DNA from: a virus
Strand: one strand, 5' to 3'
Length of the DNA: 64,000 nt
Virus record (IMG/VR): IMGVR_UViG_3300045286_000131
Span: 1 to 64,000 of that record
A model generated the notes under the pieces. The model worked only from the letters and a program-made list of their open reading frames with translations. It ran no database searches and was not told the DNA's origin. Each line of letters opens with the position of its first letter. Positions within the stretch are counted from its first letter, which is position 1. Shown one piece after another: positions 35,901 through 46,000 of the stretch. Both the position numbers and the translations under genes were made by a program.

Positions 35901-38382
35901 GTTGATTGGATTTCACGCCGACGAACTGCCGCCGGAGAAGCTGCCGGTTTTTGTGACCGTTGATCCGTTTGCCGGGGCCGGCGGATTGGCGGCGGCATCG
36001 CGGGAAAAAGGCGTGTCGAATGTTTCGCTGGAAATGGACGAGGATGCCATCCAGAAATTTATCATCCCGAAGGTGGAGGCCGCGAAGGAGCCGGAAGGCA
36101 ATTACGTCGAGCCAACGACAGAACCGGCACCAAAAGGAGTCCGCGTTCAATACAAGAAAAAGGATGGAACATGGGCGCTGGGGACAACGCTCGGTGAAAA
36201 GTTCACTTCCGGCGGCTACGGTGAAGACAGGTTTACGCAGCAAAAAATTCAGCCCGATGAAGGCTCTGAATTCTACGCGCTTGAGTCCGAACTGAAGCCG
36301 GCTGAGGAAGCAGCGGCAGCGCCGGTCGGGCAACCAAAGGGTGAATCAAAGCCGGCTATCTTTTACAAGGGCAAGGTTTACACCGGAGAAACGATTGACG
36401 CCGCAATCAAGGCGGCAAAGAAAAAGCTCGGAATTCCTGCCTCGCGAGGGATTAAGGGTGTTCGCCGGGGAACGGTTGATGCCGCCGGAAACTTTGCCGC
36501 CAGCGAGCCGAAGCAGGTAGAAAAAAAATTCTCCGTCAAGCCCGGTGGGTTGACTGAAGCCGACGGCGACCTGTTTGCAATCGTTCACGACTTTGGAAAA
36601 ATACCGATATTCATTCCCGACGGCGCGATGAAGTCGCAATACCTGCGAATCAAGCGCAACCTTGCAACGGGAGGGGTTTTGTCCCCGAAGGACAGAAATC
36701 TTTGGGAGCGGCTGCAAAACATCTTCCCCGACGACTACGAGGATGTCTGGGGTGTGCGCGGTGAAAAGTCGAGGGCGGCATACGATGCCGCCAAAAAAGC
36801 TGGGATTGAAAACGAAATTTTCACCGTCGTTAAGAGCGCCAAAAAAGGCCAACTGGACGACCACTTGGACTTTATCCGCAATTTGCGCGGGAAAGATTTC
36901 TCCGCCGAAGACCTTTGGAATTTGATTGAGGGCCGGAGCGCCGCGCACTTAAAGGCCAAGCAGGGCGGGGAAGGAAAAATCGCTTCAGATGAAGACATCG
37001 CGGAGGCGGATGACAAGCTTCATGCAAGCATGGAGGAACCGATTGAGCCGGGTGAGGAAAATCTTGGCGACGTTGAATTCCTGCCGCCGGAAGAGTCGTC
37101 CGGCCAAGAAAAGCTAACGCCGAAAGCTTCGGAGCAGGCTTACGAGTCGTTGATGTATCTGGCGCAACAAATGAAGTCGGCGCGTGAAAGCGAAGCCACA
37201 GTCAAAAAGTTTGTCGAGGATGCGATTGCGGAAGGACAGTTGCTTGAGCCGGAAATCCAAGACGCGAAAAGGGTTCTTGAAAACTGGTATCCAAAGATGA
37301 CTGAACCGCCGGCCGAAACGGAGCAGCAGCGAATCGAACGCGAGGGGAAAGAGGCATCGTCTCGCATTTCTGAAATGTTTCAAAAGCGGGAGCCGATGAA
37401 GCCCGGCGACAAAGTTTCGTTTTCCGGCGGCGACAAATGGCACGCGGACGTTTCGGGAACGGTTTTCGCAGTCCACAACGAGGGCAGAATTGTTGACGTT
37501 CAGCCGGAAGGCGCGCGTGCCGGCAACACAGTCCGAATCAATCTCAGCGACTACGGTGAATCCAAAGTCATTCCGCCGGAGCCGGCCAAGCCGGTTGCCC
37601 CCGATTTGTTTGGCGAAGTTGAGTCGCCAGTTCCGGCGGGCCAAGCCGAGTTCCGCCGCACGCCCGACACTATCAACGAGATGTCCGAGCAGCCGGAGCA
37701 TTGGGAATATCGAATCCGCCAGTTGGACTATGACGAGGCGCGCAAACTGTTTTCGACCGACTTCACGCGCAACGCCATCGGCTATATTGACAAGCCTTGG
37801 ATCGTGGAAAGCCGCCGCGTTCACGGCAACCAAGTCCACGACTGGTTTGCGATGTCTGCCGGCCGGACGAAAGCGGACGCAATTTCCGGCATCGGCAAAA
37901 ACGAAGAGGTTTTTGGGACGATTGGAAAAGCCGGCGACAACTTCGGCAAGGCGACGGAAATCAAGCCTTTGGCCAAGGAGGAAATCAACGCGCCAAAGCC
38001 GGTGGAGGTTCGACCGCTGACCAAGGACGAGCAGGAGGAGCTTTGGTCGTTGCGAAAAAAATACGCGGCGGCGCGCGACGAGGGAGCGCCGGGATTGACC
38101 GCCGAAGAGTCTCGCCGGATGGAATGGCTTGAAGCCACCGGAGGCCAGCAGGAACTAATGCCGGTTAAGGCGACCGTGAACGCGCAGGCGGAGGTTTCGA
38201 CGCATTGGGAAAATGTCGCCGACTTGGTTGGAGAATACAAAAGCGGGAAGGAGTTTCGCGAGGATTTTGAAAAGAACAGTCTCGCGGAACACAACGAGAC
38301 GGAAACCGAATACCTAAATTACAAGTTTTGCAAGGCCAAGAATCCGGTCGTGAAGAAGGGCAAGCTGCGCGCATTGGAGTGA
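32950..38382 (+). CDS. polyvalent protein with ART-like, winged-helix and methyltransferase domains
   Basis: A 1,810-residue injected-type protein. The N-terminus has three copies of a PDF[D/E]SLxPA repeat. Residues about 608-713 match the ADP-ribosyltransferase fold of polyvalent proteins: WYSGG, then GDFWLASDKETADASA, then GKKGIVVTNGKDSVVVVFEG. Residues about 747-813 form a winged helix (SLKQLADELDIINHNIRRIL). Residues about 830-1043 are an adenine/cytosine methyltransferase with DPPY from Asp840 and FAGAGG from Phe1007 (beta-class order). The rest is helical linkers and small SH3-like pieces. Polyvalent proteins enter with phage DNA and modify host or phage DNA early; this gives the likely role. 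A TTG 36 bases upstream is in frame, but ATG 32950 fits better. Confidence 0.75.
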   Translation: MPLPDFDSLQPATESPSKPAEKLSPDFESLKPAPDFDSLAPADAEGEKPSPLKIAAKPVPRSSEELGAQNFAGESSVIKDIKPAFIQAMQQHVKTPEDKARLDALVKAKFDTEKLPRSGVVGDAVTAAMQGPFEALGDMKKFADVESLWNEREQQRKLYNQTVEKYHDQLTKDGKAPSELEPPSATDKIGRLAFGVAHGAAGLGDFIASPFGVITGELSAIPETALAKSPLARNAVNVVQNAFSLGFGAQMASALPAEVSELYDEAMKPEKDRDWAKVGALAISTATTPFFAKMAIQHGLRTKLDRVYAQLNEQVSNTQLDPRFAYGAGFGIPAPQKAAVEKSQPQTEWYFDPKTEKLFRVLNLSTKKGAQNAPDTIVEPPSVQQERGGINEERETSTETGGGNRLPGEGGGEEPPQVVTPPQEEKPALNERDKKILVPLTRERNRLVMEGASQVDPRVVALDAQIKHHLEENRQTAANEIEMASVKPEDIQSLRLTPALMVDGKPVTGGANHNAIYEKLVAEAKARGSKSAEADAHEAKLDDSAHVFIDRAGRIQTRETAKPILSKMLGKEITDPVHSEMIPDRFKDLPKPAEPSGNILPKFDEPKKGISTWYSGGSEEAEGGIGDFWLASDKETADASARRKGGTTKQYAVDTSGFQVKKIPKKYDPTDWLDGTDHEAVEKARESGKKGIVVTNGKDSVVVVFEGNAELVKPTQESSPASTPVLPAPPVAPAVEPTKGIEAGTPPSEKKTQEDVVREALQSGPKSLKQLADELDIINHNIRRILGVGAKAGKFERIARGVYALKNKNGSYIYAQSTDAILAMPELAARGVKADFLFLDPPYKTAAIMGGNRGIKAYAMITPEDFNKIVAAAKVMMRTPDSPVYYMYSQAPSGLKDMQKYTDAFVQNGFTLVAKGGWTKTFKDGRPVTNVRGKVSEPEGIALFTLSGKTDAKPLPSLNFKSVRPPVAGEGGRQSQKPTELYSKLIGFHADELPPEKLPVFVTVDPFAGAGGLAAASREKGVSNVSLEMDEDAIQKFIIPKVEAAKEPEGNYVEPTTEPAPKGVRVQYKKKDGTWALGTTLGEKFTSGGYGEDRFTQQKIQPDEGSEFYALESELKPAEEAAAAPVGQPKGESKPAIFYKGKVYTGETIDAAIKAAKKKLGIPASRGIKGVRRGTVDAAGNFAASEPKQVEKKFSVKPGGLTEADGDLFAIVHDFGKIPIFIPDGAMKSQYLRIKRNLATGGVLSPKDRNLWERLQNIFPDDYEDVWGVRGEKSRAAYDAAKKAGIENEIFTVVKSAKKGQLDDHLDFIRNLRGKDFSAEDLWNLIEGRSAAHLKAKQGGEGKIASDEDIAEADDKLHASMEEPIEPGEENLGDVEFLPPEESSGQEKLTPKASEQAYESLMYLAQQMKSARESEATVKKFVEDAIAEGQLLEPEIQDAKRVLENWYPKMTEPPAETEQQRIEREGKEASSRISEMFQKREPMKPGDKVSFSGGDKWHADVSGTVFAVHNEGRIVDVQPEGARAGNTVRINLSDYGESKVIPPEPAKPVAPDLFGEVESPVPAGQAEFRRTPDTINEMSEQPEHWEYRIRQLDYDEARKLFSTDFTRNAIGYIDKPWIVESRRVHGNQVHDWFAMSAGRTKADAISGIGKNEEVFGTIGKAGDNFGKATEIKPLAKEEINAPKPVEVRPLTKDEQEELWSLRKKYAAARDEGAPGLTAEESRRMEWLEATGGQQELMPVKATVNAQAEVSTHWENVADLVGEYKSGKEFREDFEKNSLAEHNETETEYLNYKFCKAKNPVVKKGKLRALE

Positions 38383-38385
38383 AAT

Positions 38386-38475
38386 ATGCCCGAAGGCTTT
38401 TCAGACGATGATTGCACGCCGGATGATGCCGACGACGGGGTTGACGGCGTTGCGGAAGACGAAGGTGATGATTGA
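38386..38475 (+). CDS. very small acidic protein, 29 residues
   Basis: ATG four bases after the preceding stop; about half of the residues are Asp or Glu. It sits before a small zinc-binding-like gene. Real translation is plausible but unsupported by homology. Confidence 0.3.
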   Translation: MPEGFSDDDCTPDDADDGVDGVAEDEGDD

Positions 38476-38482
38476 TTTTTTT

Positions 38483-38674
38483 ATGAGCATCCATCTTGAA
38501 AATTGCCCGTATTGCTTGGCATATCCGAATGTGACGACGGTTAAAAATCGCGCGAAGGTTTCCTGCCCGCATCAGGAAGTCACCGCAAAGTCATTGATTG
38601 ACTGCCAGCCAATATGGAATAGTTGGGCAAACCGCGCGGCCGGCGCGCACGACAAAAATCAAATGAAGCCATGA
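38483..38674 (+). CDS. small cysteine-containing protein, 63 residues
   Basis: Start chosen at the ATG after a TTTTTT leader; upstream in-frame ATGs at 38468 and 38408 exist. Has CPYC near the start and CPHQ twenty residues later, a layout that could bind zinc. It overlaps the ATP-grasp gene by four bases, supporting co-translation. Confidence 0.45.
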   Translation: MSIHLENCPYCLAYPNVTTVKNRAKVSCPHQEVTAKSLIDCQPIWNSWANRAAGAHDKNQMKP

Positions 38675-39987
38675 GCCAATTCAGCAACAAAACCGTGATG
38701 GTTGTAGATTCTGGGCTGTTTTTCAGTCTAGCTCTGCGATTGGCGAAAGATTTCGGCCGCGTGCTTTTCTTCAGCGAGTGGGATTCGGCCTGCCCGTCCT
38801 TGGGCGAGGTTGCCGCCGGCGACGGATTCGGCGAGGTCGAGCGCGTGAGGGATTTTTGGGCGAACGACCCTGTAACCAAAAAGCGCCTGATTGACGCCGT
38901 GGATTTGTTTATATTCCCGAACCTTGGAAACGAGGGGGTTCAGGATTATTTGCAGGCGCTTGGTAAAAATGTCTGGGGCAACCGCAACGGAGGCCGGCTG
39001 GAACAGAACCGCGAATATCTTTTGCGGCTTCAGTCCGAACTCAAAATAGATGTCCCCGGATACAAGGTTGTCGTCGGCATGGAAAACCTTCGCGCGCACC
39101 TGAAGGCGGTCGAGGACAAGTGGATTAAGATTTCGTTTTACCGGAACGACTGCGAAACCTTTCATCACCAGTCCTACGAGCAGAGCCGCGCCGAACTGGA
39201 CGCGCTGGCGCTGAAATGGGGCGACTTGCAGGACATGATTCGGTTTGTCGTTTGCGACACCATCAAGACGGACATTGAAACCGGAGGCGACTTCATCTGC
39301 ATTGACGGAAAGTTTGCGGATCACGCCGTCTTGGGATTCGAGAAAAAGAACCGCTGCTACCTTGCAACCATCAAACCCTACGGCGAGATTTCCGAGCGCG
39401 TCACCGGCATCAACGCCAAGCTCGCGCCGACGCTAAGGGAATACGGATACCGCAATTTTATTTCGTCCGAAATCCGCATTTACAAGGACAAGGATTATCT
39501 GATTGATATTACGAACCGAGCCGGCTTTCCGTCCGGCTATTCGCAGTTCAACCTTTACGCCAACCTGCCGGAGATTTTCTGGAACGGCGCGCAGGGCAAG
39601 CTTGTGCCGGTCAAGCCGGCCGCAAAATTCTGCGTCGAGGCCATCATCGCGCACAAGGGGGACAAAACCCACTGGCGTAACATCCGCCTGCCGGATGAAG
39701 TGATGCTGAACGTAAACCTGATTTGTCCGGTGAAGCTGGACGACAATCTTTACGCCATCCCGCCGTTGTCCGACTCGACGCATATCATCGGCTCCGTTTG
39801 CGGCACCGGCAACACGGTCGAGGAAGCCATGAAGGCGGTTGACGCCGTGGTGGAGAAAATCAAGGACAACGAAATATCCGTGGACACGGAGGCGCTTTAC
39901 GATTTAATCAAGGAAGCTGAAGAGTCGAAGAAGCATGGCATTGACTTCGCGAAGAAGCTGCCGAAGCCGGAGGCGGTCTTGACATGA
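38671..39987 (+). CDS. ATP-grasp enzyme related to PurD-type ligases
   Basis: A 438-residue protein that follows the glycinamide-ribonucleotide-synthetase-type ATP-grasp layout: an N-terminal Rossmann-like part, a lid/ATP-binding core around residues 120-300 (FICIDGKFADHAVLGF, then SSEIRIYKDKDYLIDI with DITNR near the metal site), and a C-terminal domain with GTGNTVEEAMKAVDAV, as in PurD. ATP-grasp enzymes join a carboxylate to an amine or thiol. The active-site match is partial, so the substrate is open. Amino-acid addition to DNA, protein or a small metabolite are all possible. It lies between the two giant genes and is unusual for a phage. Confidence 0.55.
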   Translation: MSQFSNKTVMVVDSGLFFSLALRLAKDFGRVLFFSEWDSACPSLGEVAAGDGFGEVERVRDFWANDPVTKKRLIDAVDLFIFPNLGNEGVQDYLQALGKNVWGNRNGGRLEQNREYLLRLQSELKIDVPGYKVVVGMENLRAHLKAVEDKWIKISFYRNDCETFHHQSYEQSRAELDALALKWGDLQDMIRFVVCDTIKTDIETGGDFICIDGKFADHAVLGFEKKNRCYLATIKPYGEISERVTGINAKLAPTLREYGYRNFISSEIRIYKDKDYLIDITNRAGFPSGYSQFNLYANLPEIFWNGAQGKLVPVKPAAKFCVEAIIAHKGDKTHWRNIRLPDEVMLNVNLICPVKLDDNLYAIPPLSDSTHIIGSVCGTGNTVEEAMKAVDAVVEKIKDNEISVDTEALYDLIKEAEESKKHGIDFAKKLPKPEAVLT

Positions 39988-40010
39988 ATACGCGACTCGC
40001 GCACTATTAA
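39979..40010 (+). promoter_or_regulatory. candidate promoter with shared operator-like spacer
   Basis: Exact TTGACA at 39979-39984, lying in the end of the ATP-grasp gene, and TATTAA at 40005-40010, 20 bases apart. The spacer has TACGCGACTCGCG, differing at one base from the spacer of the promoter at 16940. The -10 ends 6 bases before the ATG at 40017. The long spacer implies dependence on a regulator. Confidence 0.45.
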
Positions 40011-40016
40011 ACCACT

Positions 40017-43000
40017 ATGATTCTCGCTTGCCCAAACATACGTCTCCCCGAATGGCAATCGCTCGAAAAAGAGCTTGGCGAGCGCCGCGCGTATCTCGCA
40101 TTTATTCGCAACGGGCATGACATCCCGACGGCAGGCAAGGCGAGGGAAATTTTGGGGATGAAGTCGGCGGAAAAGCAATTAGGCTGGTCAAAGGAAATCC
40201 AAAATCACCTTGCCACGCTTGAGCGTTTTGAGCGCGGTGAATTGCATTCCCAGCCCGGCGAGGTTGGAACATTTCGCTCGCAAATCGAAAATGAAATGTG
40301 GGCGCAAATGCAATCAGGAGGTTTTACGCCCGAAATGGAAAAACAATGGGACAGACTTAACAGGCTTTTGCCAGAGCCGAGGCAGGAAAAGCCTTCCGTA
40401 GTCAAATCCAATGACGTTACCCCCACTCAAAAGCCAGTTGAGGACACCATCGAATCCGTCGCCGCGTCCTACGGCCAGACGATTCAGGATGGCGCAATGT
40501 ATAACCGCAAGGGCAACAAGGTTGCGGACATCAAGATTTCAAAAGGCCGGATGCGCTTCCTTGCGCCGGACGACGGGCATCAAATGGGCAGCATCCCCGA
40601 AGGCGACGTGAAGATGTTTGAGCGCGCCCTGAAGGAAAACTTTTACGCGCAGAAAACCCCGTCGCTATTGGATTATGCAAAATCAAAGCTGCCGCACGAA
40701 ACCGCCGACAAAATCACCAGCGAGTCACAGGTTGAATCCCACCGCGCACAGTGGGAAAAGGATTACCCGCGCATCGCTCCTGCAAAGCCTGAAGACAAGC
40801 TTTCTGGCCTTGCCAAGCGTCTTCTGGCCCTGCCTGCTGAACGGCGGGTGTATCCAATGGGGGACGAGAACACTTCGCTGCGACAGGATGTTTTAGAGGC
40901 GCTGACCGGCACGCGACCTCCGCGCGCCAAGGCCGGCGCTACGGCCGTCCGTTCCGCGCTGGCGAAGCATTTTGGCGTGGACGAAACCAAGCTGTCACAG
41001 GCCGGCGTTGAGGATGAAGTTGAAGCCAAGCTGCGCGAGTTGGCCGGGGAAAAGCCTGCGTCAACCACTTCCGAGAAACGGGTTGACGCAACGGTTTTTC
41101 CGCCAAAGCCGTTCATCGGAAAGAAGACCGACGCCGAGGCCGGCGAAAACATTTTCAAGACGTTTCACGCGAAGCTCGAAGCGTGGGAGAAAAACGTCGG
41201 CGAATGGCTTAAAACCAAGCCGGAGAACAAGCCGATTATTTGGGAGCAGGAAAATGGAAATGTCCGCGCGCTCACCCGCAACATCGGCAACCTTGAAAAA
41301 CCGTGGCGCGTCACCAGCTTTGTTCCGAGCAGGGATGGAAACGCTTTGATGCCGTGGGGCCATCAGGAATACGAGACGCGCGAAAAGGCGATGATTGAGG
41401 AAGGCGGAACGCCGGCAAGGTTTCACGACAAGATGCCGAAGCGTGTCATGGACGAGCAGGAGATTCAGGGCTACAAGCTCATGGCCGACGTGCCGGACAA
41501 GTCGAGTCTGGCGTGGTATAAGGTGAAGCCGGGCGCGCAGTTCAATTCTGAAAAGATTCGCGGTTCTACCATCATGGGGACGTTCGTGAAGGATTCGATG
41601 ACCGGAGACGGCAAAATCGCGTTTACGAGTCCGATCCCGACCGACGACCCGGAGCGACTGAACTGGCTGGGGCTTGAGCCGACGGATTCCCCTGAAAGTC
41701 TTTCCATCAATCCGCCGAAGACGCCGGAGGACATCAACCCGAAGCCTGTCCCTGTTGACGACATCGGCCCGCTAAAGGCTACGGCCAGCGACAAGGCGGT
41801 TATTACCTTTGGCGACGACAAAACTGTTCGCGCGGCCAACCCTGAAATCTCCCTTGTGATTTCGGCCGGCGCAAAGCACTTCACGCTCTGGCTTCAGGAT
41901 AACCGGCCCGGCAAGTCGCGGCGCTCCGACTACCTGACCATCCTTGGGCAAAACAAGGAAGAGGCGATTGCCCGCGCAAAAAAAGTTGCGGACAAACTGG
42001 CCGTTGGCGATGTCACTGGCATTGCATTTTTCGGGAAGCAAAAATGGGAGCAGCCGAAATCCATCGGCATTTTTGACACGCCGGTTACTTCCGACCAACT
42101 CATGTCGCGCGACCTGACGCCGGTTGGAGAACAAGTGATTGGATTCGGCAAGATGGCCGGGACGCGCGTGAAGGATGTCTGGGCCAAAGACCCCGGCTGG
42201 GCGCTTTGGGCGGCGGAAAACATGACCAGCGGCAAGAATGCGCCGATTGGAAACTATCTCCGCAACCATCCTGAATACCAGATTGCGAAGGATGCCAAGA
42301 CGGCGGAGATTGAGGAAAACAAAGGCGCGGCGATTGACGCCGTTACGCCGGAAGTTTTGAACACGCTTCAGGCGCACAAGCTCGGAGCGGAAGCAACCAA
42401 CGACGGATTTGTTAAAATCACAGGAGAAACTTATGACTGGAAAGATTCGATTAAAGCCATCCAAGGCCGGCGCTGGGACGATGTTGAAAAAGCGTGGAAG
42501 CTCCCCGTCGCCGGGTTTAACGAATTTGTCCGAAAGCTCGCCGGACTCCCCAGACCAGATGCAAAGCGACAAGGCGCTGGCGTTCCAAAATATCTCCGCG
42601 ATGAACGACTCGGAACTGTTAGAAAAAATGCTGACGCACGGCCCGACCGCAGCGGATTCACGGACGCTATCGGAAACCATATCGGAGACGATACAAAAGC
42701 CCTTGTCTCGCGCGGGCTGAAAATCGGGATGCCGCAATTCGTGGTGGACGAGCAGGTTGAAGACGTTGCCAGAATCAACCGCGCGTTCAAGGACGGAAAA
42801 AAACTTTTCATTCTGGCGAGCGAGCCGGGCAGCGGAAAAACATTTGTGCTGGGCGGAGCAATCCGCGAGATGAAAAAGGCCGGCGCGAAAAACATTGTTT
42901 ACGTCACGCTTCGCAAGGAACTCATTTCGCAGATTCAGCATGACTTGGCCGACTTCGGAATTGACGATGTAAAATTCATCACTTACCCGGAGATGCGGAA

Positions 43001-46000
43001 GGCTCCGCCGGCAGAGTCCGACGTGCTAATTTTCGACGAGGCGCACGCGATTAAAAACGTCAAGGATGCGGAGGAAGGCGGCGCGCAGCAGGCGAAGAAG
43101 GCGGCGGAATGGATCAGTAAGGCGAAGTTCACCATCCTGTCTTCGGCTACCCCGTTCGAGAATCCGGTGCAAGCCATGTATCTCGAACCTACCGGAATCT
43201 TCAGTGAAGCGTTTGGTGATGCCAAGACGTTCGCCGAGGCTTACGGCGCTTCATCCCGCACGTTCAAGGTGAGGACAAAATACGGCGAGATTGAAAAGAC
43301 GGAACTTTACTGGAAACGCACGACCACCAGTGACGTTGACTCCAAGGCTGTCCGCGAATTCTTCCGCAAGGAAGGCGTGTTTACGTCGCGGAAAATCCGG
43401 TTGCCCGCCGGCTCCGCAGACTCGCGCATGGTGAGCATCACCGTTTCCGAAGCGGCGGCAAAGGTTTACAAGGGATTCGACGAGGCGGCGGAAGAGCGCG
43501 AAGACCAGCTTCCGAAAATCGCCGTCATGTGGGTTACGAATTTCAAAAAGCGGCTGCTTGAGGCGGCGAAGGTTCAAAAGGGAATTGAAGAGGCCGACGA
43601 CGCTATGAAGCGCGGGCGCTGGCCGATTCTGTTTGTCGAGACGAAGGCGGAGCGCAAGTTCGACATACCGGAGATTCTTGCCAAGGAAGAGGAATACAAG
43701 GCGGCTTGCGCCATTGTTGCCGCACAGCGCCAGCGTGGCAGCGACGAGCAATACCCGAAGCGTTCAGACTACGGATTACCGCCGGAAGGCATCCCCGAAG
43801 TCTTGGGTGAGTTCATGGAAAAGACCGGGCTGAAGACCATTGAAATCCCGTCGGCAATGGACATCATCCTAAAGCATTTCGGCGAGAAGAATGTCGCGGT
43901 GTTTACCGGCGACGTGACGCCGGCCAAGGCGCAGGAAAATCTTGACCGCTGGCGTGCGGCGAAGAAGCCGATGGTGATTCTGGCGACGATGGCGAAGGGC
44001 GGCACAGGGCTTTCCCTGCACGACAAGGTTGGCGACCACCAGACGACCCAAATCAACATCAACCTTCCGTGGACGGCAACGCAGGTTGTTCAAGTGGCGC
44101 AACGCTCTGCCCGCTACGGCATCAAAGGCAAGGCGGAGATGCAATGGATTTTCGCTGACAACATTCCCTTTGACCGCGCGCTTTCAAACCGCGTCGGCGG
44201 GCGCATGGCCGACATGGGCAGCGTCGTTCACGGTGCGGAACTGGAAGGCGCGTCCAACATTGAAGACTTTAATTTCGAGGACAAGCCTTTCAGCGAAGTG
44301 AATCAGGAAATCAGGGATGAAAATTCTGGGTCGAGCAAAAAGCAGGGAAAACTTCCGTTCAAGGGAGTTGAAAAGATTGTCGCCGCCGCCGTCAAGGACG
44401 CGGAAAGTGGCGAGGTTGAAACCGCATCGCATCACGGCTATTTGGAGGGCATTGACGACTCTGAAAAGGAAGCCGGGTTTTATACTTCGCACAATCGTTT
44501 TGTTTCGCGGCGCGAGGCATACAAGATTGCCAAAAATGCCGGGCAGTTGGTGAAAGGCGGAGGATGGTCGGATTCGACCGGCGTTCTTCATTCCGAGGAC
44601 GTGGTAAATATGCCGCTTACCGACAACCGGAAGTTTCTTGAATCAAGGGTTTCACCGCCGGCACAAGATGAAATTCACGGCCCGCTTTCGGCGCGCGAAA
44701 CGCAGTCGTATCTTTACCGCAACTACGGGCTTCAGCCGAATTCAATGGCTGTTTTGCTTTTGCGGGATAGTAGCGACAAGGGCGATTGGGCTGGCCGCGC
44801 CGTATTCGACAAGCCGGGCGGGAGGTTTCTCCGCATCGAATACAACATGGACAAAATCACTTCAGCCGAGCAGTTGAAGTGGACGACCGAGCATGAAGTC
44901 GCGCACGTTGCGGTTGAGGACGGTTCGATGCAGCAGGCGTTGGCTCTGGTAACGCGCGAAGAGATGTCTGGAATAATGCAGGACATTGCCGACGCCGACT
45001 ACAAGCCGAGTGAATACTACGACGAGCAAAATGCGCGCGGGTTGCAGGCGCTAGTTCAATCGTGGCGCGGACGCAACTGGTTTGAAAAAGCCGTTGGAGC
45101 AGTCACCTACATTGCCAGCAAGGTTGGATTGAAATTGAACCGGCTTTCGGCCGAGCAGGCGGCGGTCGTCGCGTGGAGCCGCGCGCTAGACAAGGTTAAA
45201 TCGCAGCGCCCGGAGTTCACGGCGAGGGAGAAGCAAATACAAGAGGCCGGAAGGTTTGAAGACGTAAGCCAGCCGGGAACGAAAACCAGCTACGCCAAGA
45301 CGCCGGAAGCCGGCGGTGAGCCGGAACGCATTCCAACACAGATTGCCGGCGTCGAGACGCACGTTTTGGGACGCGACCAGTTGACCAAGGAAGACCGCAA
45401 TGCTTCCGACGCCTACGCTGTTCGCGTGATGTCGGGGTTTAAGCTCCCCGGCTCCGCCGATCCGTTTTACGGCTTCAAAATCCAAGGCGACGGATTCAAC
45501 TACGACGCCGAGGGCGAGATGCTTTTGGCGCGATTAACCAAGGACATCGTTGAAAAAGACCGGCCGGGCAATTCGTGGGTTAATTCCACCGGAATCATCA
45601 ACGCTCTGAAGCTGAATTTCAACGCCGGCAACCTTGACGATGTTTTCTCGCCGGAGATGAAATACAAGCTGATGTCGGTCGCACAGGGAGAATCCAGCCG
45701 GCGCGGCATTGAGCTTGCGGCGTTGAAAGGTTCACCGGAGGACTTGCGCGGTGTTGCCCGCAACGCGGACTTCTATCTCCGCCGGACGTATGACGACGCC
45801 TTTGGCGGGCCGGAAGTCAAAAACCTGATTGAGCGGATTTTCCTGAATTTCCGCGACCACTTCACCGACAAGGAAATTGATGATGCGCGCAGGTCGTTTC
45901 CCGCATTGGACGAAACTTTCAACCGCATCACGGCGCTTAACCGCGAGGACATTGGCGGCAGGGTTTACCGTAGAGTCCAAAACCTTTTGAAGCCGAAACA

